Origin: Paenibacillus_E sp042676385
Lineage (GTDB): Bacteria > Bacillota > Bacilli > Paenibacillales > NBRC-103111
Length of the DNA stretch: 64,000 bases
Direction of reading: 5' to 3'
Assembly: GCF_042676385.1 (NCBI RefSeq)
Contig: NZ_JBHTHA010000026.1
Location: forward strand, 62,001 to 126,000
Under the pieces are notes generated by a model that did no database searches, had not been told where the DNA came from, and saw nothing but the letters and a program-made list of their open reading frames with translations. This document shows positions 53,423-61,627 of this stretch, piece after piece (the stretch's first letter is position 1; each line of letters begins with the position of its first letter). The position numbers and the translations under genes are program-made.

Positions 53423-54988
53423 ATGCGTTCGATTCCTGCTTTAAACGATGAACAATGGTTGGAGCTGCTTGAGCAAGTAGCCAAAACTTTTAACGAGGTT
53501 ACCCTTAGCCGCGGGTTTAATTATTTTAAACAACAGCGTGTGGCGACTCTGAACATTTCTGAGGATCGTGTCGTGAAAGCGAGCGTTACAGGATCGGAAG
53601 ACTACACGGTTACGCTATATTTAGACAAGTTCAAATCCAGTTCGTGTACGTGTCCGGTTCGAACCTCCTGCAAACATCTGGCTGCGGTTATGATGGAGCT
53701 TGCCGACCGGCTCGGTTATCCGGCTTCGCAGATTGTGAATGCTAGGCATCAAGTGAAGCGATCCTCTATGAACTCATCCTCAGGCTCGTTGCTTGAACAA
53801 TTGCCGGGAGCGGATATTAGCAGTTGGCATGAGACACTGAACCAAATAACCGGTCATTTTAAACCAACGTATGATCAGGGGATTTATGCTGACTTGCTGC
53901 GGGTTCACCTGCAAAATATCCGGAAGAGTTCGATTCCATTTACGGCGATTGACAGATTTTTCTTCGAACTGCATAAGGAACTTTTTATCGTCCGGAAAAT
54001 TAAAGAACAAAACGCTTCGAGTACCTCCTATCATTTCACGTCTTATGCGCTATATCGGAATTATGATGAAATTCTCACTTGGCTGCGGAAAGAATCTGCC
54101 AATTTTAGTGCTATGTACTCCGACGCGGGAGCTCGGCTAGAACAAACTTTGGCTTATTTACGACAGCAGATGGCTGTGGAAACCGGTCGTAAGTATTTGG
54201 ATTTTAGCCTCTATACGACACTATGGAAACATTGGATATCGCCTCAACCTGACGTCCGCTACTTGGCAACGCTTGAAATCGATGCGATTGAGAAACAACC
54301 GCTTGATTCGCTTTCAGCTTCCCTCTCTGCGGCTAAGGCCTTTTTGCTCCTGCAACAGTCCAGAAGCAGCGAATCTTGGGCGACTCTGGAAGCAAGTGGC
54401 AAGCTAAAAGAAGCGCCGCTCAGTCTATACCTCCCTTTCCTCGGACAACTCTCCGATTCCCGTGATTGGGGACTCTTAGTAGATTGGTTGATAAAAACGG
54501 CCCCTTATTTTTATGGCCAAAGGACCAAGGAACTCGACAATTATATGGGTTACTGGAAAGTAGCTGTCGCTCATGTCCCTGAAGCCGAGGAAGAGATGTG
54601 GCGCGTTCTGGAAGAGATGCTGCCCCATTCTTCACGGATCATCGAGGACATGCTCTACGAGCAGGGGAAATGGAAGCCTTGGGTGGAAATGCAAATCCTC
54701 CAAGGGCATGATCCGCTCTACCACCGGGTTAGTGTTCTGCAACCCATTGAGAAGGAAGCGCCGGACCTCCTTCTTCCGTACTACCACCAAGCCATCAGCC
54801 AGTATGTCCTCCTCAAAAATCGGCATGATTACAAATTAGCGGTCAAGCTGCTAAAGAGGTTGGAAAAAGTTTATAAAAAAATGAAGCAAACCGATCGTTG
54901 GGAGCGCTTCTTCGACGGCTTTATGGAACGGCACAGCCGGCTGCGGGCGCTGCAGGAGGAACTGAAGAAAGGAAAGCTGCTGGAATGA
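53423..54988 (+). CDS. SWIM zinc-finger protein (YwqB-like)
   Basis: A 521-residue protein from the ATG at 53423, which has AAGGAG 7 bases upstream. The SWIM motif CTCP-x5-CKH sits near residue 75 and would bind Zn and DNA or protein. The rest is helical. It overlaps the SNF2 helicase gene by 4 bases (ATGA); this pair corresponds to ywqB-ywqA of B. subtilis. The products probably act together on nucleoprotein, but no pathway is established. Confidence 0.88.
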   Translation: MRSIPALNDEQWLELLEQVAKTFNEVTLSRGFNYFKQQRVATLNISEDRVVKASVTGSEDYTVTLYLDKFKSSSCTCPVRTSCKHLAAVMMELADRLGYPASQIVNARHQVKRSSMNSSSGSLLEQLPGADISSWHETLNQITGHFKPTYDQGIYADLLRVHLQNIRKSSIPFTAIDRFFFELHKELFIVRKIKEQNASSTSYHFTSYALYRNYDEILTWLRKESANFSAMYSDAGARLEQTLAYLRQQMAVETGRKYLDFSLYTTLWKHWISPQPDVRYLATLEIDAIEKQPLDSLSASLSAAKAFLLLQQSRSSESWATLEASGKLKEAPLSLYLPFLGQLSDSRDWGLLVDWLIKTAPYFYGQRTKELDNYMGYWKVAVAHVPEAEEEMWRVLEEMLPHSSRIIEDMLYEQGKWKPWVEMQILQGHDPLYHRVSVLQPIEKEAPDLLLPYYHQAISQYVLLKNRHDYKLAVKLLKRLEKVYKKMKQTDRWERFFDGFMERHSRLRALQEELKKGKLLE

Positions 54989-57927
54989 GTACAAAATTAC
55001 ATGAGATGACTTTGCATGTGATGCTAACCGATAGCGGGGACGCCTTGCTGTGGGGGCAGCAGGACGGCCTTGAGGTTCCGGGCGATAAATTCCGTAATCT
55101 ATTGTTCGCTTGGCATGAGCCATCTTGCTACGGAACAACGCTGGAGCTCCAGCAAGCTGGGGAACTGACATTGATAGTACTCCCTGCGGAAATGGTGCTC
55201 CCCTTCTTCAACGAGCCGAATTTCACGGATATCCTTCGTTGGGAGGGCGGAAACGATGCCGCTAAAGGGCTTTTTGAAGCTGCGCCTCTTCTCTATGACG
55301 AAGTCAAAGCAGGCCGGTATTTGCCAAGCTACAACTCTTTTCGGAACGGGAAACTGCAATGGACATGGGAATCGGAGTCGGAAAGCCTGAAAGAACTGGA
55401 TTGGGCTGCGTTGAATAGTCTGGACTTACTTGGTGAGGAAATGTCCGGTTTGCGTGCCTGCTTCTCCGCGGCCGTTTCCGCAGAACACTATGCGGACGAA
55501 GCCTCCATCTCCGATCTACGGCGGGATTATCCGGCGCTGTTCCGAGGACCTCAGGCAGAATCAGCATCCGTCTCGGCAGATGCCGGGTTCACCGAGGAAG
55601 AGTGGCTCGCAGCGCTCGGCTGGAAGCCGGACACGGCCCCCTTCCGCCCTGCTTTGCAGCTGCTGGAACCGGACGAAGAGCAGTACGACTGGCGCCTCCG
55701 ATTGGTGCTGCAGGATAAGAGAGAGGGCTCAGCGCTTGTGCCGATCCGCCTAGCTTCAGACGGGCTGGCTTACGGCACGTGGGCCAGCGATTGGAGTCCT
55801 TACATCCGGGAACGATCTCCCGGATGGGCGGCAAGACTGGCCGCTGCGCTTCCAAGCGGAATTAGCGGCGGTGAGTTTTTCGCCGAACCGCTGAGCGACG
55901 AGGCCGCGTGGCGGTTCCTGACCACGGACAGCCGCGAGCTGCTGCTGGGCGGCTGGAACGTCATGCTGCCCGGCTGGTGGGAAGCCGCTTCGAAGCGTAA
56001 GCCGCGCCTGCGCGCGCGGGTTACGACCGAAGCCGGCGGCCGGGGCCAGTCGCTGTTTGGACTAAACGCCTTAGTCGACTTCGACTGGCGGGTTGCTATC
56101 GGCGATGCGGATCTCAGCGAAGCCGATTTCGCAGATCTGCTCAGCCATAAGCAGCGGCTTATCCGCTTCCGCGGCGAATGGGTCTACTTGGATCCGGCGC
56201 TGCTGGAGCAAATCCGCAGGCTCATGGAGAGCGTGAACCCGGATGAAGGCTTGTCTTTGCAGGATGTCCTTCAGCTGCACTTACTCAGCGAATCGGAAGG
56301 GCAGCAACAGCAGACACGCAGCGGCACAAAAGCTGAAGATGAAGAAGACGAAGAAGAACGGATTAAAATGGAGGTTGAATTGAATTCGCACCTCCTGGCA
56401 CTGCTCCGTCAGCTTGGACAGCCGTCGGAATTAAAGGAGCTGCCCGTGCCCGCCGGACTGCGCGCAGAGCTTCGCGGCTACCAACGCGAGGGTTTTACGT
56501 GGCTGAGTTTCTTAAGAAACTTTGGACTTGGCGCCTGCTTAGCCGATGACATGGGGCTTGGCAAAACGGTTCAATTTATCACATATTTACTTCATCACAA
56601 AGAAGAGTCCGTGCATCCTGCCTTGCTAGTCTGCCCTACCTCCGTGCTCGGCAACTGGCAGAAGGAATTGGCCCGTTTTGCTCCGGATTTAAAGGTCATG
56701 CTGCATTACGGGAAGGGACGGCTAAGCGGTGACACGCTTGCTGCCGTTTTGAAGGATACGGATGTTGTCATTACTTCCTATACAACTGCACTGCTCGATC
56801 AAGAAACTTTGCAAGCAACCGAGTGGAGTTCGCTCTGTTTAGACGAAGCCCAGAACATCAAGAACGCGCAGAACAAACAATCCGCGGCGATCCGCTCGCT
56901 CCGGGCGCGACACCGCATTGCTTTAACCGGGACGCCGATCGAAAATCGTTTGTCTGAGCTGTGGTCAATCTACGATTTCCTCAATCCCGGATATCTCGGG
57001 AATCAGCGCGGGTTTCAACATCGTTTTGCCAATCCCATCGAGAAGCATCATGACGAGGAGCGGACAGTGCAGCTTCAAAAGCTTGTTAAACCTTTCATGC
57101 TGCGCCGCAAAAAGAAAGATCCTTCGATCCAACTGGATCTGCCGGACAAGCAGGAAATGAAAGTCTATATCAACTTGACCGCGGAGCAGGGAGCACTTTA
57201 CGAACAAGCAGTCAAGAACCTTATGGAACGCATGAAAGAGCTGGAGGGCATCGAGCGCAAAGGGGCCATCCTCGCCGCGCTGACCCAGCTGAAACAGCTG
57301 TGCGACCATCCCGTGCTGCTGACAAAGGAAACGGCGCTGTCAGAGGAGTCGCTGCGCTCCGAAGAGCTGCGCGAGGCCTTTATTACGCGTTCTGCGAAGC
57401 TGGAGCGGCTCGTCGCCATGGTCGGCGAGCTCCGGGACGAGGGCGACTCCTGCCTGATCTTCACCCAGTATGTCGGCATGGGCCGCATGCTGGCTGATGT
57501 GCTGCAGGCGCAGCAAGGCGAGCCTGTGCTGTACCTGAACGGCAGCACGCCCAAGGCGGAGCGCGACAAGATGATCGATACGTTCCAGGCGGTAGACGGA
57601 ACGGGGCCGGGCATCTTCGTGCTGTCGCTCAAAGCCGGCGGCGTCGGCCTTAACCTTACGGCGGCCAACCACGTGTTCCACTTCGACCGCTGGTGGAACC
57701 CGGCCGTCGAGAACCAAGCCACCGACCGCGCCTACCGGATGGGTCAGAAACGCAACGTGCAGGTGCACAAGTTCATCTCCCTCGGCACCTTGGAGGAGAA
57801 GATCGACGAGATGCTGGAGAGCAAGATGAGCTTGAGTGAGAACGTGATCTCTACCTCCGAAGGCTGGATAACAGAGCTTTCCAATGAGGAACTGCGTGAT
57901 TTGTTTGCGCTGCGACAGGAATGGTGA
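54985..57927 (+). CDS. SNF2-family helicase (YwqA-like)
   Basis: A 980-residue Swi2/Snf2 ATPase. The first 480 residues are the family-specific N-terminal region. The SNF2 core then shows motif I DDMGLGKT (about 520-527), motif II DEAQNIKN (about 620) and motif III LTGTPIEN. The C-terminal helicase half has LIFTQYVGM, LSLKAGGVGLNLTAAN and TDRAYRMGQ. Such enzymes translocate on dsDNA to remodel bound proteins. The ATG at 54985 overlaps the SWIM-gene stop. GC content is visibly higher in the middle of this gene. Confidence 0.94.
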   Translation: MSTKLHEMTLHVMLTDSGDALLWGQQDGLEVPGDKFRNLLFAWHEPSCYGTTLELQQAGELTLIVLPAEMVLPFFNEPNFTDILRWEGGNDAAKGLFEAAPLLYDEVKAGRYLPSYNSFRNGKLQWTWESESESLKELDWAALNSLDLLGEEMSGLRACFSAAVSAEHYADEASISDLRRDYPALFRGPQAESASVSADAGFTEEEWLAALGWKPDTAPFRPALQLLEPDEEQYDWRLRLVLQDKREGSALVPIRLASDGLAYGTWASDWSPYIRERSPGWAARLAAALPSGISGGEFFAEPLSDEAAWRFLTTDSRELLLGGWNVMLPGWWEAASKRKPRLRARVTTEAGGRGQSLFGLNALVDFDWRVAIGDADLSEADFADLLSHKQRLIRFRGEWVYLDPALLEQIRRLMESVNPDEGLSLQDVLQLHLLSESEGQQQQTRSGTKAEDEEDEEERIKMEVELNSHLLALLRQLGQPSELKELPVPAGLRAELRGYQREGFTWLSFLRNFGLGACLADDMGLGKTVQFITYLLHHKEESVHPALLVCPTSVLGNWQKELARFAPDLKVMLHYGKGRLSGDTLAAVLKDTDVVITSYTTALLDQETLQATEWSSLCLDEAQNIKNAQNKQSAAIRSLRARHRIALTGTPIENRLSELWSIYDFLNPGYLGNQRGFQHRFANPIEKHHDEERTVQLQKLVKPFMLRRKKKDPSIQLDLPDKQEMKVYINLTAEQGALYEQAVKNLMERMKELEGIERKGAILAALTQLKQLCDHPVLLTKETALSEESLRSEELREAFITRSAKLERLVAMVGELRDEGDSCLIFTQYVGMGRMLADVLQAQQGEPVLYLNGSTPKAERDKMIDTFQAVDGTGPGIFVLSLKAGGVGLNLTAANHVFHFDRWWNPAVENQATDRAYRMGQKRNVQVHKFISLGTLEEKIDEMLESKMSLSENVISTSEGWITELSNEELRDLFALRQEW

Positions 57928-57944
57928 TCGGTCTTAATCAAATG

Positions 57945-57987
57945 GAACCTAGGCACAATGAAACTCGTGTCTAGGTTCAAATTTTTT
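57945..57987 (+). terminator. Terminator of the SWIM/SNF2 operon
   Basis: GAACCTAGGCAC (57945-57956) pairs with GTGTCTAGGTTC (57967-57978, one G-T pair), then AAATTTTTTAT. It lies 17 bases past the SNF2 stop. Confidence 0.88.
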
Positions 57988-58133
57988 ATCCCAACGATTT
58001 TCTTACATGTACTGAAAGCTGCAAAATCTAATATAAATGATACTGCATACGAAAGAATGGGGTGCGCTCTATCCGCTCAGCAGCAAGATTCCCTTAATCG
58101 AAAGCATTCACAAGATTAAAAGGAGGAATCCAC

Positions 58134-59624
58134 ATGCAGTTGCAGGTTGAAGAGGATGGCATTGTTACACTAACGCCGGAAGGTGAAGAATCGATTAAAG
58201 ACAGCCCCATGTATAACGACGGATTGCGTCCAACGAGGAAATCCGAACATAACTGGACCGCTTACAATTTCGCCAGCTTGTGGATCGGCATGTGCATTTG
58301 CTTGCCGTCTTATGCGCTTGCCGCGGGATTAATCTCTCTTGGCATGAACTGGTGGCAAGCGGTGGGGACGATTATTTTAGGCAATCTGATTGTGCTCATT
58401 CCCATCTTGTTAAATTCTCATGCCGGAACGAAGTTTGGCATTCCTTACCCCGTCTATGCCCGGCTCTGGTTCGGTTCCAGAGGGGCGCACATTCCCTCCG
58501 TGGCGCGCGGCATTATTGGCGCAGGCTGGTTCGGCATCAACTGCTGGTTCGCCGGAGGCGCGTTGGACACCTTGCTATCCGCTCTAGGCGGTTGGGGCAA
58601 CTTGGCCGGGCACCTGGGATATTCCTTTGCGATCATGTGGGTATTAAATGTATGGATTGCTTACAGAGGCCCTGACGCCATTCGTAGGATGGAATTCTGG
58701 GCGGCACCTACTTTAATTGTGATGAGTATTGCTTTATTGGTTTGGGCATTAACTTCCGCCGGCGGCTGGGGTCCGATGCTTTCGGCACCTTCGACATTCA
58801 AGAGCTCAGGTGAATTCTGGAAAGTCTTCTTCCCATCTTTGACGGGAGCGATAGCTTTCTGGTCAACGCTGGCGCTGAACATCCCTGATTTTTGCCGATA
58901 TTCCAAAAGTCAAAAAGCGCAAATCGTCGGCCAATCCACCTCGATGCCTACCACAATGGGCCTATTCTCCTTCATCGGTGTAGCCGTAGCCTCTGCCACT
59001 GTCGTTATTTTTGGCGAAGCTATTTGGGATCCCGCCGCGATATTGGCTAAATTTTCACCCTTTGTCATTTTCCTTGGGACATTAGGCATCATTTTAGCAA
59101 CCGTCACGACCAACGTAGCGGCCAACGTCATTGCGCCTGCCCGCGCTGTAGAAAATCTCGCCCCTAAAAAGATGACCTACCGGATGGGCGTCATCATTAC
59201 CGGTCTTGTCTCACTTCTCATGCAGCCGTGGTACATCCTTGAAAACTTTGGAAATTATATCTTTGTCTGGCTTGGCACTTACGGGGCGTTGTTAGGTCCA
59301 ATAGACGGCATCGCGATTGCCGATTACTGGTTCGTACGCAAACGGAGAATCCATTTGGCGGAGCTCTATCAGCTTGACGGCCGGTACTCCTACCGGAGCG
59401 GCTTTAATCAAAAAGCCATCTACGCTCTCGTTATAGGCATTATCGTCCCTGTGGTATGTAAAAACATACCCCCACTGCAAATCGTTTGGGATGGGGCCTG
59501 GATATTTGGATTAATCATTTCGATGCTCTGTTATACATGGCTGATGAATACCGATCAATCTCTCGTTTCTTATACGGAATATAGGTCCATCACCAAACAT
59601 GTGGACGAAAAAGCTGCCGGTTAA
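58134..59624 (+). CDS. NCS1-family nucleobase/hydantoin/allantoin permease
   Basis: A 496-residue transporter with 12 membrane helices. The NCS1 signatures are present: NDGLRPTR in the N-terminal tail, NFASLWIGMCICLPSYALAAGL in helix 1, YPVYARLWFGSRGA in the helix 2-3 region, INCWFAGGAL, NIPDFCRYSKS and IDGIAIADYWFVRK. The family imports purines, pyrimidines, allantoin or hydantoins with H+ or Na+. The length and the IADYW motif fit PucI/allantoin- or hydantoin-type members, but the substrate is not fixed. AAAGGAGG precedes the ATG. No pur/all/hyu enzyme lies beside it. Confidence 0.92.
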   Translation: MQLQVEEDGIVTLTPEGEESIKDSPMYNDGLRPTRKSEHNWTAYNFASLWIGMCICLPSYALAAGLISLGMNWWQAVGTIILGNLIVLIPILLNSHAGTKFGIPYPVYARLWFGSRGAHIPSVARGIIGAGWFGINCWFAGGALDTLLSALGGWGNLAGHLGYSFAIMWVLNVWIAYRGPDAIRRMEFWAAPTLIVMSIALLVWALTSAGGWGPMLSAPSTFKSSGEFWKVFFPSLTGAIAFWSTLALNIPDFCRYSKSQKAQIVGQSTSMPTTMGLFSFIGVAVASATVVIFGEAIWDPAAILAKFSPFVIFLGTLGIILATVTTNVAANVIAPARAVENLAPKKMTYRMGVIITGLVSLLMQPWYILENFGNYIFVWLGTYGALLGPIDGIAIADYWFVRKRRIHLAELYQLDGRYSYRSGFNQKAIYALVIGIIVPVVCKNIPPLQIVWDGAWIFGLIISMLCYTWLMNTDQSLVSYTEYRSITKHVDEKAAG

Positions 59625-59636
59625 ATAGATTCGAAG

Positions 59637-59672
59637 CAGGCGTGAGTCTAACACTCGCGCCTGTTCTTTTTC
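59637..59672 (+). terminator. Terminator of the NCS1 permease gene
   Basis: CAGGCGTGAGT (59637-59647) pairs with ACTCGCGCCTG (59653-59663), then TTCTTTTTCT. It begins 13 bases past the stop. Confidence 0.88.
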
Positions 59673-59721
59673 TCTATGAACCATCATAAGTTGTAAGTGA
59701 ACCATTCACTGGGAGAGGCGG

Positions 59722-61179
59722 GTGAACATCGTGTCCGAACCGAACGAATATGGATCGAAATATTTCGAAAAAATGTTAACGATCATCGATGTAGGTGTTC
59801 ATCTCATTGATAAGAAGGGTATTACCATTTTTTACAATGACAAGATGGCTGAAACCGATGGGTTTAACCGGAAACAAGTGGTGGGGAAAAATTTCTTCGA
59901 CCTCTTTCCCTCCCTGACCCATGAGACGAGCACGTTCATGAAGGTTTTACAAACAGGCCAAGAAATACGTGAGAAAATACAGACCTATGTCAATGTAGAA
60001 GGAAAACGAATCACAACGATTAACAGTACTTACCCGCTGCTCGAGGACGGCGAAATTATCGGCGCCTTAGAGGTGGCGAAAGATATAACGAGTATTGTGC
60101 ATCTTCACGATCAAATTCTGGATCTTAGGCACCAAATCTATGAAACCCCAAAAAAAGACAAGAAAAGTACGGGCACAGCCTCCTATCATTTCAGCGACTT
60201 AATTGGCAAAAGCGAGTCATTTCTCCAGACCGTCTCCATGGCCAAAAAAGCATCGCGTACAAGCTCCCCTGTTCTGATATGCGGACCTACCGGTACGGGC
60301 AAGGAATTGTTCGCTCAGAGCATACACAATGCCGGCGCCCGCAGAAGCCGCCCGTTTATCGCTCAAAATTGCGCAGCTGTCCCCAATGAGCTGATGGAAG
60401 GCATCATGTTCGGAACCGCAAGAGGCGCGTTTACCGGCGCGATAGACCGTGCAGGCTTATTTGAGCAGGCCAATGGGGGCACGCTTTTTTTGGATGAGCT
60501 GAATAGTTTGGACGTCATGCTGCAGGCCAAGCTGCTGCGCGTGCTTCAAGACGGCATGGTTCGCCGGATTGGCGGAACTCATGAGCAGCAAGTTGACGTC
60601 CGCATCATAACGGCTATGAATATTGATCCGAGAGAAGCTTTAGATAAAGGATTACTGCGTAACGATTTATTCTTTCGGCTCAATGTCGTCAATTTGCATC
60701 TGCCGCCTCTGCAGCAGAGAAAAGAAGACATTCCGCTCCTTACGCACCATTTTATCGAGAAATTCAACACGATGTTCGGCATGAAAATAACAGACATCGC
60801 CACCTCAGCGATGGAGCGGTTAATCGACTACCACTGGCCCGGCAATATCCGTGAATTAAGCCATGCCATCGAGTCCACTTACAATATGATAGAGTTGGAA
60901 TGCGAAGTCTTAGAAGAGCATCACCTGCCCGCTTATATCATGGAAAATAGATCAAAAACCTCGACCCCCACTCTTCTCACCCGCTCGTGGAGCGATGAAA
61001 GAGCCCAGTCCACTTCAGGCAGATTAACCGATAAGGTGAAACAAATGGAAGTGGAAACCATCACGGATGCGCTGCAAAATCATCAGTACAATATCACCCT
61101 GACCGCACAGGCCTTGGGCATCAAGCGCCAGGCATTACAGTATAAGCTGAACCGCTATGGAATCGCGAGGAAACCTTGA
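59722..61179 (+). CDS. PAS-domain sigma-54-dependent activator (RocR-like)
   Basis: A 485-residue enhancer-binding protein. It has a PAS sensor (about 12-125), a sigma-54 AAA+ domain (about 155-390: Walker A GPTGTGKE 188-195, GAFTGA loop intact at 235-240, then FLDELNSL Walker B) and a Fis-type HTH (about 445-483, ITLTAQALGIKRQALQYKL), the arrangement of RocR. It probably activates the lysine 2,3-aminomutase gene 450 bases downstream, which carries a sigma-54 promoter and three matching palindromes. GTG start at 59722 with GGGAGAGG upstream. The PAS domain may sense lysine or a product, not proven. Confidence 0.93.
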   Translation: MNIVSEPNEYGSKYFEKMLTIIDVGVHLIDKKGITIFYNDKMAETDGFNRKQVVGKNFFDLFPSLTHETSTFMKVLQTGQEIREKIQTYVNVEGKRITTINSTYPLLEDGEIIGALEVAKDITSIVHLHDQILDLRHQIYETPKKDKKSTGTASYHFSDLIGKSESFLQTVSMAKKASRTSSPVLICGPTGTGKELFAQSIHNAGARRSRPFIAQNCAAVPNELMEGIMFGTARGAFTGAIDRAGLFEQANGGTLFLDELNSLDVMLQAKLLRVLQDGMVRRIGGTHEQQVDVRIITAMNIDPREALDKGLLRNDLFFRLNVVNLHLPPLQQRKEDIPLLTHHFIEKFNTMFGMKITDIATSAMERLIDYHWPGNIRELSHAIESTYNMIELECEVLEEHHLPAYIMENRSKTSTPTLLTRSWSDERAQSTSGRLTDKVKQMEVETITDALQNHQYNITLTAQALGIKRQALQYKLNRYGIARKP

Positions 61180-61207
61180 TGGAAGGGTCTCGCTGGGGCT
61201 CCGGCTG

Positions 61208-61257
61208 GGATTGGCTGGGAGCGGCTGAGACCGGTTAGGATTGGCTGGGAGCGGCTG
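61208..61257 (+). repeat. G-rich direct repeat (20 bp, 30-bp period)
   Basis: GGATTGGCTGGGAGCGGCTG occurs at 61208-61227 and again at 61238-61257, within a longer degenerate G-rich GGCTGGGA series from about 61190 to 61300, directly after the activator's stop codon. Role unknown. Confidence 0.8.
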
Positions 61258-61317
61258 GGATAGGAGGAATCGGCTAAGACCGGCCGGGACGACCGGTTGG
61301 GTTCATCCGGGCCACCA

Positions 61318-61332
61318 TTGGAAAATGTCCAG
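61318..61332. promoter_or_regulatory. Candidate activator site 1 (TTGGA-N5-TCCAG)
   Basis: The least symmetric of three palindromes sharing TTGGA-N5-TCCA; it reads TTGGA AAATG TCCAG. About 246 bases before the -24 element. Confidence 0.5.
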
Positions 61333-61367
61333 CAGAATACTAGGGTTGTGACGCTATGGCGTCCTTA

Positions 61368-61386
61368 TGTTGGAAATCATCCAACA
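61368..61386. promoter_or_regulatory. Candidate activator site 2 (perfect TGTTGGA-N5-TCCAACA)
   Basis: A perfect 7-bp-arm palindrome with a 5-base centre, about 195 bases before the -24 element of kamA. This is a typical enhancer distance for a sigma-54 activator. Confidence 0.65.
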
Positions 61387-61480
61387 GAATTGCCGTTATT
61401 TCTTGCTGTGAACGATCGCGGGACGATTTCATTGTATAAAATCCAATCTGCATCGTATTACGTCAACCATCGATCATAAA

Positions 61481-61501
61481 CCATTGGACGGTTTCCAATG
61501 G
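61481..61501. promoter_or_regulatory. Candidate activator site 3 (CCATTGGA-N5-TCCAATGG)
   Basis: A perfect 8-bp-arm palindrome with the same TTGGA-N5-TCCAA core and spacing as site 2, about 80 bases before the -24 element. Confidence 0.65.
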
Positions 61502-61518
61502 GAGTGAATACTCTACGG

Positions 61519-61550
61519 ACCTGAAGCGCAGCTTCGGGTTTTTCTTTTTT
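61519..61550 (+). terminator. Terminator between the enhancer sites and the kamA promoter
   Basis: ACCTGAAGC (61519-61527) pairs with GCTTCGGGT (61531-61539) with one mismatch, then a T-rich run. It would stop transcripts from the activator gene before they reach kamA. Confidence 0.8.
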
Positions 61551-61568
61551 GTGCCTCTGGATGAAATC

Positions 61569-61586
61569 TTGGCACGCTTTTTGCTA
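61569..61586 (+). promoter_or_regulatory. Sigma-54 (-24/-12) promoter of kamA
   Basis: TTGGCAC-N5-TTGCTA with GG at 61571-61572 and GC at 61583-61584, exactly 10 bases apart, matches the sigma-54 consensus TTGGCAC-N5-TTGCW. It lies 42 bases before the kamA start. Confidence 0.9.
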
Positions 61587-61627
61587 CTACATAAAGTAGA
61601 AAAAGCATCATTACTGGAGGTGCAAGT

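Noticed and set aside
58134..59624. NCS1 permease as a target of the sigma-54 activator
   Set aside because: No -24/-12 promoter or TTGGA-N5-TCCAA palindrome was found in front of it, and a terminator separates it from the activator.
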